DNA of 64,000 nt, from assembly GCA_019352035.1 (NCBI GenBank), contig JABBNZ010000005.1, forward strand, positions 34,058-98,057, read 5' to 3'. This document shows, piece after piece, positions 1-7,854 of this stretch (positions within the stretch are counted from its first letter, which is position 1; each line of letters opens with the position of its first letter). The position numbers were made by a program, and so were the translations under genes. The notes beneath the pieces were generated by a model. It had not been told where the DNA came from and made no database searches. It saw nothing but the letters and a program-made list of their open reading frames with translations. This DNA comes from Pseudomonadota bacterium. GTDB taxonomy: Bacteria > Pseudomonadota > Gammaproteobacteria > Steroidobacterales > Steroidobacteraceae.

Positions 1-15
1 CCTGACTGCGTCAGG
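1..15. repeat. short hairpin downstream of the first gene
   Basis: Six-base arms CCTGAC/GTCAGG around a 3-base loop lie just beyond the stop codon of the minus-strand glutathione-transferase gene. It could be part of a terminator, but there is no T-run and the window edge cuts the context. Confidence 0.25.
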
Positions 16-18
16 CGT

Positions 19-699
19 TCAAAATCGCTCCTGCGATTTTGTGAGCCAATGAGGAGGATACGTCCGCTCGTAACCCGGGAGTGACTCGATGCGCGCCACC
101 CAGCGGCCGACCGCGGGATAGTGCACCTCGACGGGCATGAAGCGGGAGGCGAGCTCTTTCGCCTCGGGCCGCTCGAGCGCACGCTTCAGCAGCTGGAAGC
201 CGGGGAAGATGACCATGTCTACCGCCGAGTAGGCCTCACCGACGACCCAGTCGGATCGGGACAACCGAGCCTCGATCGTGCGCGCCTCGCTCGCGGCCGC
301 GTGCATGGCCCGCGTGATCTCCTCGCTGCGCAGATCGGCGCTCTTCGCGAACACCGCGCCGGTGATTTTCGCGAGGTGCGGCTCGATGTAGGCCTGGTAC
401 TCGCAGATCACCCGCATGATGGTGCCGGCCTCCTCGGGGCCGTGCCCGAAGATCGGCGGGTCGGGATATTTGAGGTCGAGGTAGTAGAGTATGGCCAGTG
501 ACTCGAAGCAGACGTAGTCCCCGTCCTTGAGCACGGGGACCCGGCCGCGGGGATTCATCTGCAGCATCTGCGGTGATTTGTGCTCCTGCTTGGAGAACTG
601 CAGCAGGTGGCTCGTATAGGGCAGGCGCTTGTATTCGAGTGCCAGCAGCACCCGCCAGGCGTACGGGCTGCCGCCGCCCCAGTAAACTTCGATCGCCAT
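19..699 (-). CDS. glutathione S-transferase family protein
   Basis: This 226-residue protein has a thioredoxin-fold N-terminal half (about residues 1-80) and a helical C-terminal half, the usual size for a cytosolic glutathione transferase. The motif NPRGRVPVL followed by ESLAILYYL matches the glutathione-binding cis-Pro loop and Glu/Ser G-site. The early GGGSPYAWR segment supplies a Ser or Tyr near the catalytic position. It probably conjugates or reduces small electrophiles with glutathione, but the substrate cannot be told. The ATG start lies 35 bases from the divergent sulfurtransferase gene, so the two promoters must overlap. A second, unrelated-looking GST sits at 12206. The family is clear; the class (zeta, beta or other) is not. 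Confidence 0.85.
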   Translation of the reverse strand: MAIEVYWGGGSPYAWRVLLALEYKRLPYTSHLLQFSKQEHKSPQMLQMNPRGRVPVLKDGDYVCFESLAILYYLDLKYPDPPIFGHGPEEAGTIMRVICEYQAYIEPHLAKITGAVFAKSADLRSEEITRAMHAAASEARTIEARLSRSDWVVGEAYSAVDMVIFPGFQLLKRALERPEAKELASRFMPVEVHYPAVGRWVARIESLPGYERTYPPHWLTKSQERF

Positions 700-734
700 T
701 GGGGAATTGTAGCGATATCGGGAGCCTCTCGGAT

Positions 735-1652
735 ATGCCTCAGACGACGCTCATAACTCCGCGGCAGCTGGCGGCGCGGCTCGGGGATGCGGACCTGGTG
801 ATCATCGACTGCCGCTTCGACCTCGCGCGGCCGCAGTGGGGCCGCGAGGCGTACGCGAGCGGGCGCATCCCGCGCGCGCTTTACGCGCACCTGGACCATG
901 ACCTTTCCGGCAAGCCCTCCCCTTCCACGGGCCGCCATCCGCTGCCTCCCATCGAGGAGATGGCGGCGCGGCTCGGCCAGTGGGGCATCGACGCGCAAGT
1001 GCAGGTGATCGCGTACGATCAGAGCGCGGGCGCGTACGCTGCGCGGCTCTGGTGGCTGCTGCGCTGGCTGGGGCATGCGAAGGTCGCGGTACTCGATGGC
1101 GGCCTGGCGGCGTGGCAGGCAGAGGGGCTGCCGCTCGATACGACGCCCGTCCCTGACGTGCAGCCGGAATCTCAGGCCGATTCCCATGCACGGAGGCATC
1201 CTGGCGGCAACGCGCGCCGCTTCGATCCGCGGCCCGAGGCGGAAATGGTGGTGGGCACTCCCGAGCTCGAGGCGCTGGTCCGCGCCGGGCAGCTCGCGCG
1301 CGGGGACCTCGTGTTGGTCGATGCCCGAAGCGCCGACCGGTTCGCGGGCCACAACGAGACGATCGACCCTGTCGCGGGCCATATCCCGGGCGCGCGGAAC
1401 CATCCGTTCACCGACAACGTGGACGCCGCCGGACGCTTCCGCGACCGCGGCACGCTGCGCGAGCGGTTCGCGAAGACGCTCGAGGGGGTTCCGCCGGATG
1501 CGGCGATCTGCATGTGCGGCTCGGGCGTGACCGCCTGTCACGACCTGCTGGCGATGGAGGTGGCCGGGCTCAAGGAAGCGCGGCTGTACGCCGGCTCCTG
1601 GAGCGAGTGGATCAGGGACCCCAAGCGCCCCATCAGCCGCGACGCCGAATAG
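735..1652 (+). CDS. sseA: 3-mercaptopyruvate/thiosulfate sulfurtransferase
   Basis: The 305-residue protein has two rhodanese domains. The N-terminal one is inactive and carries the family's usual IDCRFDLARP stretch. The C-terminal one carries the active-site loop CGSGVT starting at Cys261. That loop is typical of mercaptopyruvate sulfurtransferases (E. coli SseA type) rather than thiosulfate-specific rhodaneses. It would transfer sulfane sulfur to cyanide or thiol acceptors in the cytoplasm. I chose the ATG at 735 because homologous sequence begins there; the frame is open further upstream but reads like noise. It is divergent from the GST gene. The gene symbol is by similarity of the catalytic loop. 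Confidence 0.88.
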   Translation: MPQTTLITPRQLAARLGDADLVIIDCRFDLARPQWGREAYASGRIPRALYAHLDHDLSGKPSPSTGRHPLPPIEEMAARLGQWGIDAQVQVIAYDQSAGAYAARLWWLLRWLGHAKVAVLDGGLAAWQAEGLPLDTTPVPDVQPESQADSHARRHPGGNARRFDPRPEAEMVVGTPELEALVRAGQLARGDLVLVDARSADRFAGHNETIDPVAGHIPGARNHPFTDNVDAAGRFRDRGTLRERFAKTLEGVPPDAAICMCGSGVTACHDLLAMEVAGLKEARLYAGSWSEWIRDPKRPISRDAE

Positions 1653-1685
1653 CGGGCCACGCACCCCGGTCGCAGGTCTCAGCGC

Positions 1686-1800
1686 CCGCGGCGAAAGGCA
1701 TAGGGTCTCGCGGAAATCGTCCCGCTCGTTGGCACTGCACAGCGGCCCAGGGCCGCTCCCTGGGCCGCGGCGAAAGGCATAGGGTCTCGCGGAAATCGTC
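1686..1800. repeat. 36-bp perfect direct repeat, two copies
   Basis: Bases 1686-1721 and 1765-1800 are identical over 36 positions and sit 79 bases apart, in the gap between the sulfurtransferase gene and speA. Each contains the core GCGAAAGGCATAGGGTCTCG. Between them lies a GC-rich stretch with a short inverted repeat (CAGCGGCCCAGGGCCGCT region). No reading frame explains the repetition. Confidence 0.85.
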
Positions 1801-1813
1801 TCGACGATTTCCG
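1790..1813. repeat. perfect inverted repeat upstream of speA
   Basis: Ten-base arms CGGAAATCGT and ACGATTTCCG flank the tetraloop CTCG. The left arm is the end of the second 36-bp direct repeat. The hairpin lies about 77 bases before the speA start and is followed by an AT-rich stretch (1814-1840) that could hold the speA promoter. It may be a terminator for the sulfurtransferase transcript or a regulatory hairpin; it lacks a T-run. Confidence 0.6.
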
Positions 1814-1890
1814 CCAATATAAATATAAGGATAGTTTTGATATCTTGCGCGCCAAGTGAACTCAGCGAGACCAACAGCGGACTCTGACAC

Positions 1891-3870
1891 GTGGCCGTAG
1901 ACCCCAAGAGCGCCTTGAACGGCGCACGCAAATTCAACCCCGCTCAGCCCTGGCGCATCGAGGACTCCCTCGAGCTCTACCTCGTCAATGCGTGGGGAAA
2001 GGGGTATTTCGGCATCAATGCGGCCGGCCACCTCGTGGTGAGGCCCGACGCGCAGCCGGGGCGGGACATCGATCTGTACGACGTCGTCGAGGGCCTGGAG
2101 GCTCGGGACCTGACCACGCCGGTGGTCGTGCGCTTCTCCGACATCCTGGCGCACCGCCTGAAGCATCTGCACGCAGCCTTCGCGCAGGCGATCGCCGAGA
2201 ACGACTACCGCAACAGCTATGCGGCGGTGTTCCCCATCAAGGTGAACCAGCAGCGCCTCGTCGTCGAGGAGGTCTACCGCTACGGGAAGGAGTTCGGCTT
2301 CGGCCTCGAGGTAGGCTCCAAGCCCGAGCTCCTCGCCGTGATGGCGATGACGGAGAACGCCCCGGAGCGGCTGATCGTCTGCAACGGCTTCAAGGACGAC
2401 AGCTACATCGAGGCGGTGACGCTCGCCACCAAGCTGGGCAGGACCATCATTCCCGTGGTGGAGAACTTCGATGAGCTCGGGCTGATCCTGAAGCACGCCG
2501 AGCGTTACCAGGTGCGGCCGCGCATCGGGGTGCGGGTGAAGCTGTTCACGGAGGGCTCGGGCCGCTGGCGCGAGTCGGCGGGAGAGAAGTCGAAATTCGG
2601 CCTCTTCATCACCGAGATCCTGGAGCTCTTCGGGTTGCTGAAGGCGCGCGGGATGCTGGATTGCCTGCAGCTCGTGCACTGCCATCCCGGCAGCCAGCTG
2701 CAGGACATCCGGCGCGTGAAGGATGCCATCAACGAGCTGGCGCACGTCTATGCGGAGCTGAAGCTCATGGGCGCGGGCCTGCAGTACATCGATGTGGGAG
2801 GTGGCCTGGGCGTCGACTACGACGGCAGCGGCACCAACTACTCGTCGTCGATGAACTACACCCTCAATGAGTACGCGAGCGACGTGGTCTATCGGATCGC
2901 GAGCGTCTGCGACGCGCGCGACATCCCGCATCCGATGATCATCAGCGAGTCCGGCAGAGCGATCGCGGCCTACCACAGCGTGCTGGTGTTCGACACGCTG
3001 GGCTCCTCGGCGCTCGACAAATTCCGGGTGACTGGGCGGGAGGACGAGGATTACGCCGGGAACGAGGAGCTGCCGCAGCCGGTGCGGGACTTGTTCGAGG
3101 CGTTCCGCTCGGTGAGCGAGCGGCGTCTGGTGGAGTGCTATCACGACGCGCTGACGGCGCGCGACCAGGTGCTGCAGATGTTCAATCTCGGCCTGCTGTC
3201 GCTGGAGTTCCGGGGGCTGGCGGAGCGGCTCTTCTGGGCGACATGCGCCCGCGTCCGAGACTGCTGCCGCCGGCTCGAGCAGCTGCCGGAGGAGCTCGAG
3301 GGGCTGGAATCGATCCTGTCGGACACCTACTTCTGCAATTTCTCGGTGTTCCAGTCCCTCCCCGACAGCTGGGCGATCGACCAGCTCTTCCCGATCATGC
3401 CCATTCACCGGCTGGACGAGCAGCCCTCACGCACTGGCGTGCTGGCGGACATCACGTGCGACTCGGACGGCAAAATCGACCATTTCGTGTCGCTGCGGGA
3501 CGTCAAGCGGACTCTGGAGCTGCATGAGCTCAAGCCGGGGCAGAAGTACTACCTCGCCGTCTTCCTGGTAGGCGCCTACCAGGAGACGCTGGGAGACCTG
3601 CACAACCTGTTCGGCGACACGCACGTCGTGCACGTGCGGCTGCATGACGAGGGCGGCTGGTGGATCGAGGAGATCGTCAAGGGCGACACGGCCAACAGGG
3701 TGCTCGAATACATGGAGTATGACGTGGCGGAGCTGTACCCCGCTCTGGCGCGCGATTGCGAACGGGCCATCCGGGACGGCCGGATGACCATCGCGGAAAG
3801 CCAGATGCTGAAGCGGTTCTACGAGGGGGAACTCAACGGCTACTCCTACCTGGAGCCGGCGGGCAGCTAG
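1891..3870 (+). CDS. speA: biosynthetic arginine decarboxylase
   Basis: This 659-residue protein matches the length and layout of SpeA (about 630-660 residues), which converts arginine to agmatine for polyamine synthesis using pyridoxal phosphate and Mg2+. The PLP-lysine motif FPIKVNQQ is present, as are the glycine-rich phosphate-binding segment GGGLGVDYDG and the SESGRA motif of the alanine-racemase-like barrel. The start is a GTG with only a weak ribosome site. It is kept because the N-terminal NAWGKGYFGIN region, homologous to other SpeA proteins, begins soon after it. The upstream gap carries direct repeats and a hairpin. The stop is followed within about 10 bases by copy A of the dispersed 3'-end element. 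Confidence 0.95.
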   Translation: MAVDPKSALNGARKFNPAQPWRIEDSLELYLVNAWGKGYFGINAAGHLVVRPDAQPGRDIDLYDVVEGLEARDLTTPVVVRFSDILAHRLKHLHAAFAQAIAENDYRNSYAAVFPIKVNQQRLVVEEVYRYGKEFGFGLEVGSKPELLAVMAMTENAPERLIVCNGFKDDSYIEAVTLATKLGRTIIPVVENFDELGLILKHAERYQVRPRIGVRVKLFTEGSGRWRESAGEKSKFGLFITEILELFGLLKARGMLDCLQLVHCHPGSQLQDIRRVKDAINELAHVYAELKLMGAGLQYIDVGGGLGVDYDGSGTNYSSSMNYTLNEYASDVVYRIASVCDARDIPHPMIISESGRAIAAYHSVLVFDTLGSSALDKFRVTGREDEDYAGNEELPQPVRDLFEAFRSVSERRLVECYHDALTARDQVLQMFNLGLLSLEFRGLAERLFWATCARVRDCCRRLEQLPEELEGLESILSDTYFCNFSVFQSLPDSWAIDQLFPIMPIHRLDEQPSRTGVLADITCDSDGKIDHFVSLRDVKRTLELHELKPGQKYYLAVFLVGAYQETLGDLHNLFGDTHVVHVRLHDEGGWWIEEIVKGDTANRVLEYMEYDVAELYPALARDCERAIRDGRMTIAESQMLKRFYEGELNGYSYLEPAGS

Positions 3871-3875
3871 TCATT

Positions 3876-4029
3876 AGGCGCTGGATCCGGGCATCCCTGC
3901 CCGGCTCAACGCAGCGTTGGGCAAAAAGCGCGGCTTTTGCCCAACGCTCGCTCGGCGGAGCGAAGCGGTGCTTCGCTGCAGGGCACCGCCTCGCCCCGCG
4001 GCGGCGGGACACCTCCGTGTGCCTGTCAC
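3876..4029 (+). repeat. dispersed 3'-end element, copy A
   Basis: A structured intergenic element that starts right after the speA stop with GGCGCTGGATCCGGGC and continues with TGCCCGGC. A long hairpin follows (CAGCGTTGGGCAAAAAGCG then CGGCTTTTGCCCAACGCT), and the element ends with GGCGGCGGGACAC. The same layout recurs in reverse at about 14994-15110 and 22934-23049, each time just after a stop codon and in the same sense as the preceding gene. It resembles a REP-type or attenuator element; no coding potential is seen. Confidence 0.75.
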
Positions 4030-4343
4030 ACGGTCGTGCCGCTTTATGATTCGGGTCCCCGGGCCGATGGGCAACTGGACCCGTTTCGAAGGGCATTTGC
4101 TCCAGCGTTACCGGGTCTCGGACCGCCATCCCGGGATGTAGCGAATACACTACAACCGGTGTTTGCCATCGGTAAAAGCCGGGAGTAGCATGGTGTCGCG
4201 TTTGATATCCCGCAGGGATGAGTACGCTTGAGTTCAGTTGTTTCGTTCGAATCCCCTCCCCGTCCCGTAATCCATGATCACGCGGCACATGCGACCGCCC
4301 CGCGCGGCTCGCCGCTGTGCGCATTCTGAAGAGAGACTTCCGG
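4030..4343. other. intergenic leader without a recognised gene
   Basis: Apart from dispersed element A, the 473 bases between speA and the RRM gene show no credible gene. A short inverted repeat GTAG...CTAC lies near 4139-4154. The region should hold the promoter and 5' leader of the RRM protein; genes of this family often have long cold-regulated leaders. I see no riboswitch or tRNA. Confidence 0.4.
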
Positions 4344-4625
4344 ATGACGACGATCTATGTGGGTAATCTGCCCTTCAATGCCACCGAGCAGGACGTGCAA
4401 TCGCTGTTCGAGCGTCATGGCAAGGTGGAATCGGTCAAGCTCATCAACGATCGGGAAACCGGCCGGCCACGCGGCTTCGGTTTCGTCGAGATGTCGCAGA
4501 GCGAGGCCCAGGGTGCGATCCAGGCCCTGAACGGCTTTGAGATGAACGGCCGGGCGTTACGGGTCAATGAGGCCCAGGAGCGCGCACCGCGCGCACGACA
4601 AGGCGGCGGTCCATTCCGACGCTGA
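4344..4625 (+). CDS. RRM-domain RNA-binding protein
   Basis: A 93-residue protein made of one RNA-recognition motif plus a short basic glycine/arginine tail. RNP2 is seen as IYVGNLPF (about residues 3-10) and RNP1 as RGFGFVEM (about 43-50). Both carry the aromatic residues that stack on RNA. Bacterial single-RRM proteins of this size act as RNA chaperones, often induced by cold. The ATG at 4344 is chosen because the RRM starts two residues later; an in-frame GTG at 4317 would add nine unrelated residues. A strong terminator follows directly, so the gene is monocistronic. Confidence 0.93.
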   Translation: MTTIYVGNLPFNATEQDVQSLFERHGKVESVKLINDRETGRPRGFGFVEMSQSEAQGAIQALNGFEMNGRALRVNEAQERAPRARQGGGPFRR

Positions 4626-4653
4626 ATCGAGCGTCCGTTGCGCCTTTGAGACG

Positions 4654-4679
4654 AACCCCGCTCCGGCGGGGTTTTTTTT
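4654..4679 (+). terminator. rho-independent terminator after the RRM gene
   Basis: Stem AACCCCGC / GCGGGGTT with a TCCG loop, followed by eight T residues (4672-4679). It lies 28 bases after the RRM stop. Confidence 0.9.
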
Positions 4680-4698
4680 GTCCGCGCGGCCAGCCAAA

Positions 4699-5559
4699 AT
4701 GACGGCAATGCTGCGTCCCCGAAACATCTGCGCCCTGCTCATAGCGCTGGCGTGCGTGGTGAGCGGCACGGTGCTGCTCGCGGGCTGCGCGACGACGAGT
4801 GGCCGGGAAACGGCCTCCAGCGACCTCGATGTCATCCTGGCCGGCAACCAACGGACGGCCGCGGACCGGGCGCGGGACGCCTTCCGGCATCCGAAGGAGA
4901 CGCTGCTTTTCTTCGGTATCCGGCCGAGTACGCGGGTTTTGCAGGTCTGGCCGGAGTCGGGCTGGTACACGAAGATCATCGCGCCGCTGGTGCACGCGCG
5001 GGGGCGGTACTACGCCGGAGTGATCGCGGCGGGCCCGCATGATCGGTTCCAGGCGGCGCGGCTCGCCCGGTATCGGCGGCTGCTCGGCTCCCGGCCTGAT
5101 CTGTATGGGCGGGTGAAGGTGGTGCCTTTTCCGCTGAATGGGGGAGACGTACTGCAGCCGGGATCGGTGAACATGGTCCTGAGCTTCAGCGATCTGCACG
5201 AGTGGATGGCGCTCGGGGATGCGCAGCAGGCGCTGGCCACGATCTATCGGGTGCTGGCGCCCGGCGGGGTATTCGGGGTGGTGGACAACCGGGCGAATGC
5301 AGGGGTGCCGCAGGATCCTCGGGCCAGGACTGGATATGTCGGGCAGGGGTATGCGATCCGGATGATCGAGGCGGCGGGGTTCCGGCTGGTGGCGACTTCG
5401 GAGGTCAATGCCAATCCGAAGGATACGAAGAATTACCCGGCGGGCGTTTGGACGTTGCCGCCGGATTATCGGCTGGGGAAGGCGAATCGGGCCCGGTACG
5501 CGGCGATCGGGGAGAGCGACCGGTTCACGTTGAGGTTTATCAAGCCGGGGGGTGGGTAG
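4699..5559 (+). CDS. predicted methyltransferase-like lipoprotein (COG4798 type)
   Basis: The 286-residue protein opens with a signal sequence ending in a lipobox (LLAGC, lipidated Cys near residue 34), so it is probably anchored in a membrane facing the periplasm. The rest resembles the COG4798 class of predicted class I methyltransferases. It shows VLQVWPESGWYTKIIAPLV in the SAM-binding region and DLHEWMALGDA and VLAPGGVFGVVDN further on. The typical GxGxG loop is altered to WPESGW. An exported methyltransferase fold would lack a SAM supply, so it may be catalytically different. Two ATGs (4699 and 4708) are possible; both leave a good signal peptide. Confidence 0.7.
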   Translation: MTAMLRPRNICALLIALACVVSGTVLLAGCATTSGRETASSDLDVILAGNQRTAADRARDAFRHPKETLLFFGIRPSTRVLQVWPESGWYTKIIAPLVHARGRYYAGVIAAGPHDRFQAARLARYRRLLGSRPDLYGRVKVVPFPLNGGDVLQPGSVNMVLSFSDLHEWMALGDAQQALATIYRVLAPGGVFGVVDNRANAGVPQDPRARTGYVGQGYAIRMIEAAGFRLVATSEVNANPKDTKNYPAGVWTLPPDYRLGKANRARYAAIGESDRFTLRFIKPGGG

Positions 5560-5649
5560 GGCCTGTCGCATCAGGGCGCCGGGGGACCACTTGCAAAGAG
5601 GCCTTCCGGGGCCGCCGCGAGTACGTCCATGTAGGCTGCGGCAGTCCCC
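5560..5649. other. convergent gap
   Basis: This short GC-rich gap lies between the methyltransferase-like gene and the helicase gene, which converge. No clear terminator with a T-run is visible. Confidence 0.3.
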
Positions 5650-7752
5650 CTACCACATCTCCTTCAGGCGGGCGCTGATGTCCAGGGCGGGGTCGCCGAC
5701 CTCCTCTGTCAGGGCGTCGCTGCCGATCCTGGAGCTTTGGAAAGCGGTGGGCTCGAGGGTCTTGAGGACTTTATCGGTGAGGAAGCGGCTGCGGCCGCCG
5801 TAGACGTGCGCATCGCCCAGGCGGTGCTGGGCGGTCACGTGGAACTTCAGGGGGGAGAGCAGCAGGAGGTCGTTCTGGGCGCGGGTCAGGGCGACGTAGA
5901 GCAGGCGCCGCTCCTCGTCGATGAGCTCGGGCTTGCCGGTGGAGAACTCAGACGGGAAGCTGCCGTCGACGACGTTAAGGAGGTAGACGGTGTCCCACTC
6001 CATGCCCTTGGCGGAATGGACCGTGGAGAGGATGAGGTAGTCCTCATCGAGCGCGGGGCGGCCGGAAAGATCGCCGGTGGCGTTGGGAGGGTCCAGGGTG
6101 AGCTCGGTGAGGAATCGCTCGCGGGACGGGTACTGGCTGGAGAGCACTTCGAGCTGGTCGAGATCGCCCAGGCGCGTATGGAAGTGCTCGTACTGCCGCT
6201 CGAAGTGCGGGCGATACCATTCCCGCGCCAGATGCACCTGTCCGGCCCACGCCCGTTGCGGGTCGGCGAGCGTGAGGAGCAGCTCCACGAGCTTGCGCCA
6301 ATCCTTGGCGGCGCCCTGGGGCGGGTCGAAGCTCTGCAGGGAGGCCAGGGAGCCGCCGCTCGACTCCAGGTGATCGAGCGCGCGGCGCGCGTTGGCCGGT
6401 CCCATGCCGGGCAAGAGCTGCAGGGTGCGAAAGGCCGCCAGACCGTTGCGCGGGTTGTCGGCCCAGCGCAGGACCGCAAGGAGGTCCTTGATGTGGCCGG
6501 CCTCGAGGAACTTCAGGCCGCCATATTTCACGAACGGGATCTGACGCCGCCCGAGCTCCACCTCGAGGACATCGCTGTGGCTGGAGGAGCGGAAGAGCAC
6601 CGCCTGCCTGCGCAGCGCCACATTGGCTTCGCGGCGCTTCAGGATCTCGGCGCAGACATACTCGGCCTGCGCCTGCAGGTCCTCGACGGTGACGAGCCGA
6701 GGCCTGGGCCCTTCGCCGCGGCTCGACAACAAATGCTTGCGGTGCTGGCGCGGCGCCTCCGCCATGACGGCGTTCGCCACATCGAGCACCTGCTGGGTGG
6801 AGCGGTAATTCTGCGCAAGGGTCACCACTTCCGCCCGCGGCGTGAAGCGGTCGGGGAAGCCGAGGATGTTCTCCACCGCGGCCGCGCGGAAGGAATAGAT
6901 CGCCTGCGCGTCATCGCCGACGACGGCCAGGCCGGCGCCGTCGGGCTTCAGAGCGTGGAGGATCTGCGCCTGCAGCCTGTTGGTATCCTGATACTCATCG
7001 ACCAACACGTGATCGAAGTGGCCGCCCACGTGCGCCGCGAGACGCGGGTGGGACATCATGATCTGCCAGTAGAGCAGCAGGTCGTCGTAATCGAGGAGGC
7101 TGTTGCGCTGCTTGCGCTCGGTGTATGCGCGGTAGAGGCGGGTCAGGTCCGACTCCCACTGGACGCACCAGGGGAACTGCGCCTCGAGGGTGTCCTTCAG
7201 CGGACGCTGCGTGTTGATGCGGTGGGAATAGATCTGCAGACACGTATCCTTGCGTGGGAAGCGCTGCTCCTTCTGTGACAGCCCGAGCTCCTGGCGCAGC
7301 GTATCCATCAGGTCGGCGGAGTCCCCGCGGTCGAGCACGCTGAACTGGGGATCGAGCTTCAGATGCCGGGCGTAATGGCGCAGCAGGCGGTTGCCGACGG
7401 AATGAAAAGTGCCCGCCCAGCTCATCCGCTGCAGGATGCCCTGACTCACGCCGCCCAGGCTCTCGTTGAGCGCGGACTTCGCGATCTCGTGGGCGCGGCG
7501 GCGCATCTCCGTGGCGGCACGCCGGGTGAACGTCAGCATCATGATGCGGGCGGGATCCACCCCATGCATGACGAGATGCGCGACGCGATGGGCCAGCGTG
7601 TCGGTCTTGCCCGTGCCCGCCCCTGCCACGATCAGCAGCGGACCGGACTTGATGCCTTTGGACGCGCCGGCGGCGTCCGGCAGCGGCTCGCCATAGGCCG
7701 CGGCGCGGCGCTGCGGACCGTTGAGCTTGGCTAAGTGTGATGCCGTCGACAT
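5650..7752 (-). CDS. UvrD/Rep-family ATP-dependent DNA helicase
   Basis: This 700-residue protein carries all superfamily 1A helicase motifs. Motif I is AGAGTGKT (about residues 43-50), motif II VLVDEYQDTN, motif III VVGDDAQAIYSFR and motif IV QNYRSTQ. Motif V is STVHSAKGMEWDTVY and motif VI YVALTRAQNDL. It should unwind DNA 3'-5' during repair or replication restart. The length fits Rep/UvrD/PcrA, but the N-terminus (about 35 residues with LNGPQRRAAAYGEPLPDA) carries a small insertion before motif I, and the sequence differs enough from canonical uvrD that I give no symbol. It is transcribed alone, with about 100 bases to the next minus-strand gene upstream. Confidence 0.93.
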   Translation of the reverse strand: MSTASHLAKLNGPQRRAAAYGEPLPDAAGASKGIKSGPLLIVAGAGTGKTDTLAHRVAHLVMHGVDPARIMMLTFTRRAATEMRRRAHEIAKSALNESLGGVSQGILQRMSWAGTFHSVGNRLLRHYARHLKLDPQFSVLDRGDSADLMDTLRQELGLSQKEQRFPRKDTCLQIYSHRINTQRPLKDTLEAQFPWCVQWESDLTRLYRAYTERKQRNSLLDYDDLLLYWQIMMSHPRLAAHVGGHFDHVLVDEYQDTNRLQAQILHALKPDGAGLAVVGDDAQAIYSFRAAAVENILGFPDRFTPRAEVVTLAQNYRSTQQVLDVANAVMAEAPRQHRKHLLSSRGEGPRPRLVTVEDLQAQAEYVCAEILKRREANVALRRQAVLFRSSSHSDVLEVELGRRQIPFVKYGGLKFLEAGHIKDLLAVLRWADNPRNGLAAFRTLQLLPGMGPANARRALDHLESSGGSLASLQSFDPPQGAAKDWRKLVELLLTLADPQRAWAGQVHLAREWYRPHFERQYEHFHTRLGDLDQLEVLSSQYPSRERFLTELTLDPPNATGDLSGRPALDEDYLILSTVHSAKGMEWDTVYLLNVVDGSFPSEFSTGKPELIDEERRLLYVALTRAQNDLLLLSPLKFHVTAQHRLGDAHVYGGRSRFLTDKVLKTLEPTAFQSSRIGSDALTEEVGDPALDISARLKEMW

Positions 7753-7854
7753 GACGGCGGGGGACTATACGGAATCGGGTGACCCGCTGTCACTGATGGG
7801 TGTCACGCGCTGAATGTACAGCGCTGACGCGCGTCCCTTACTGGATGCGAAGCG

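Noticed and set aside
573-1513. Long overlapping frames on both strands across the sulfurtransferase gene
   Set aside because: They are Arg/Pro/Ala-rich shadows caused by GC-rich third positions; the rhodanese frame has motifs, the others do not.
4225-4270. A TTCGAATCCC stretch resembling the T-loop of a tRNA
   Set aside because: The flanking bases cannot form a five-base T-stem (TTTCG against CCCCT), and no acceptor or anticodon stem is found.
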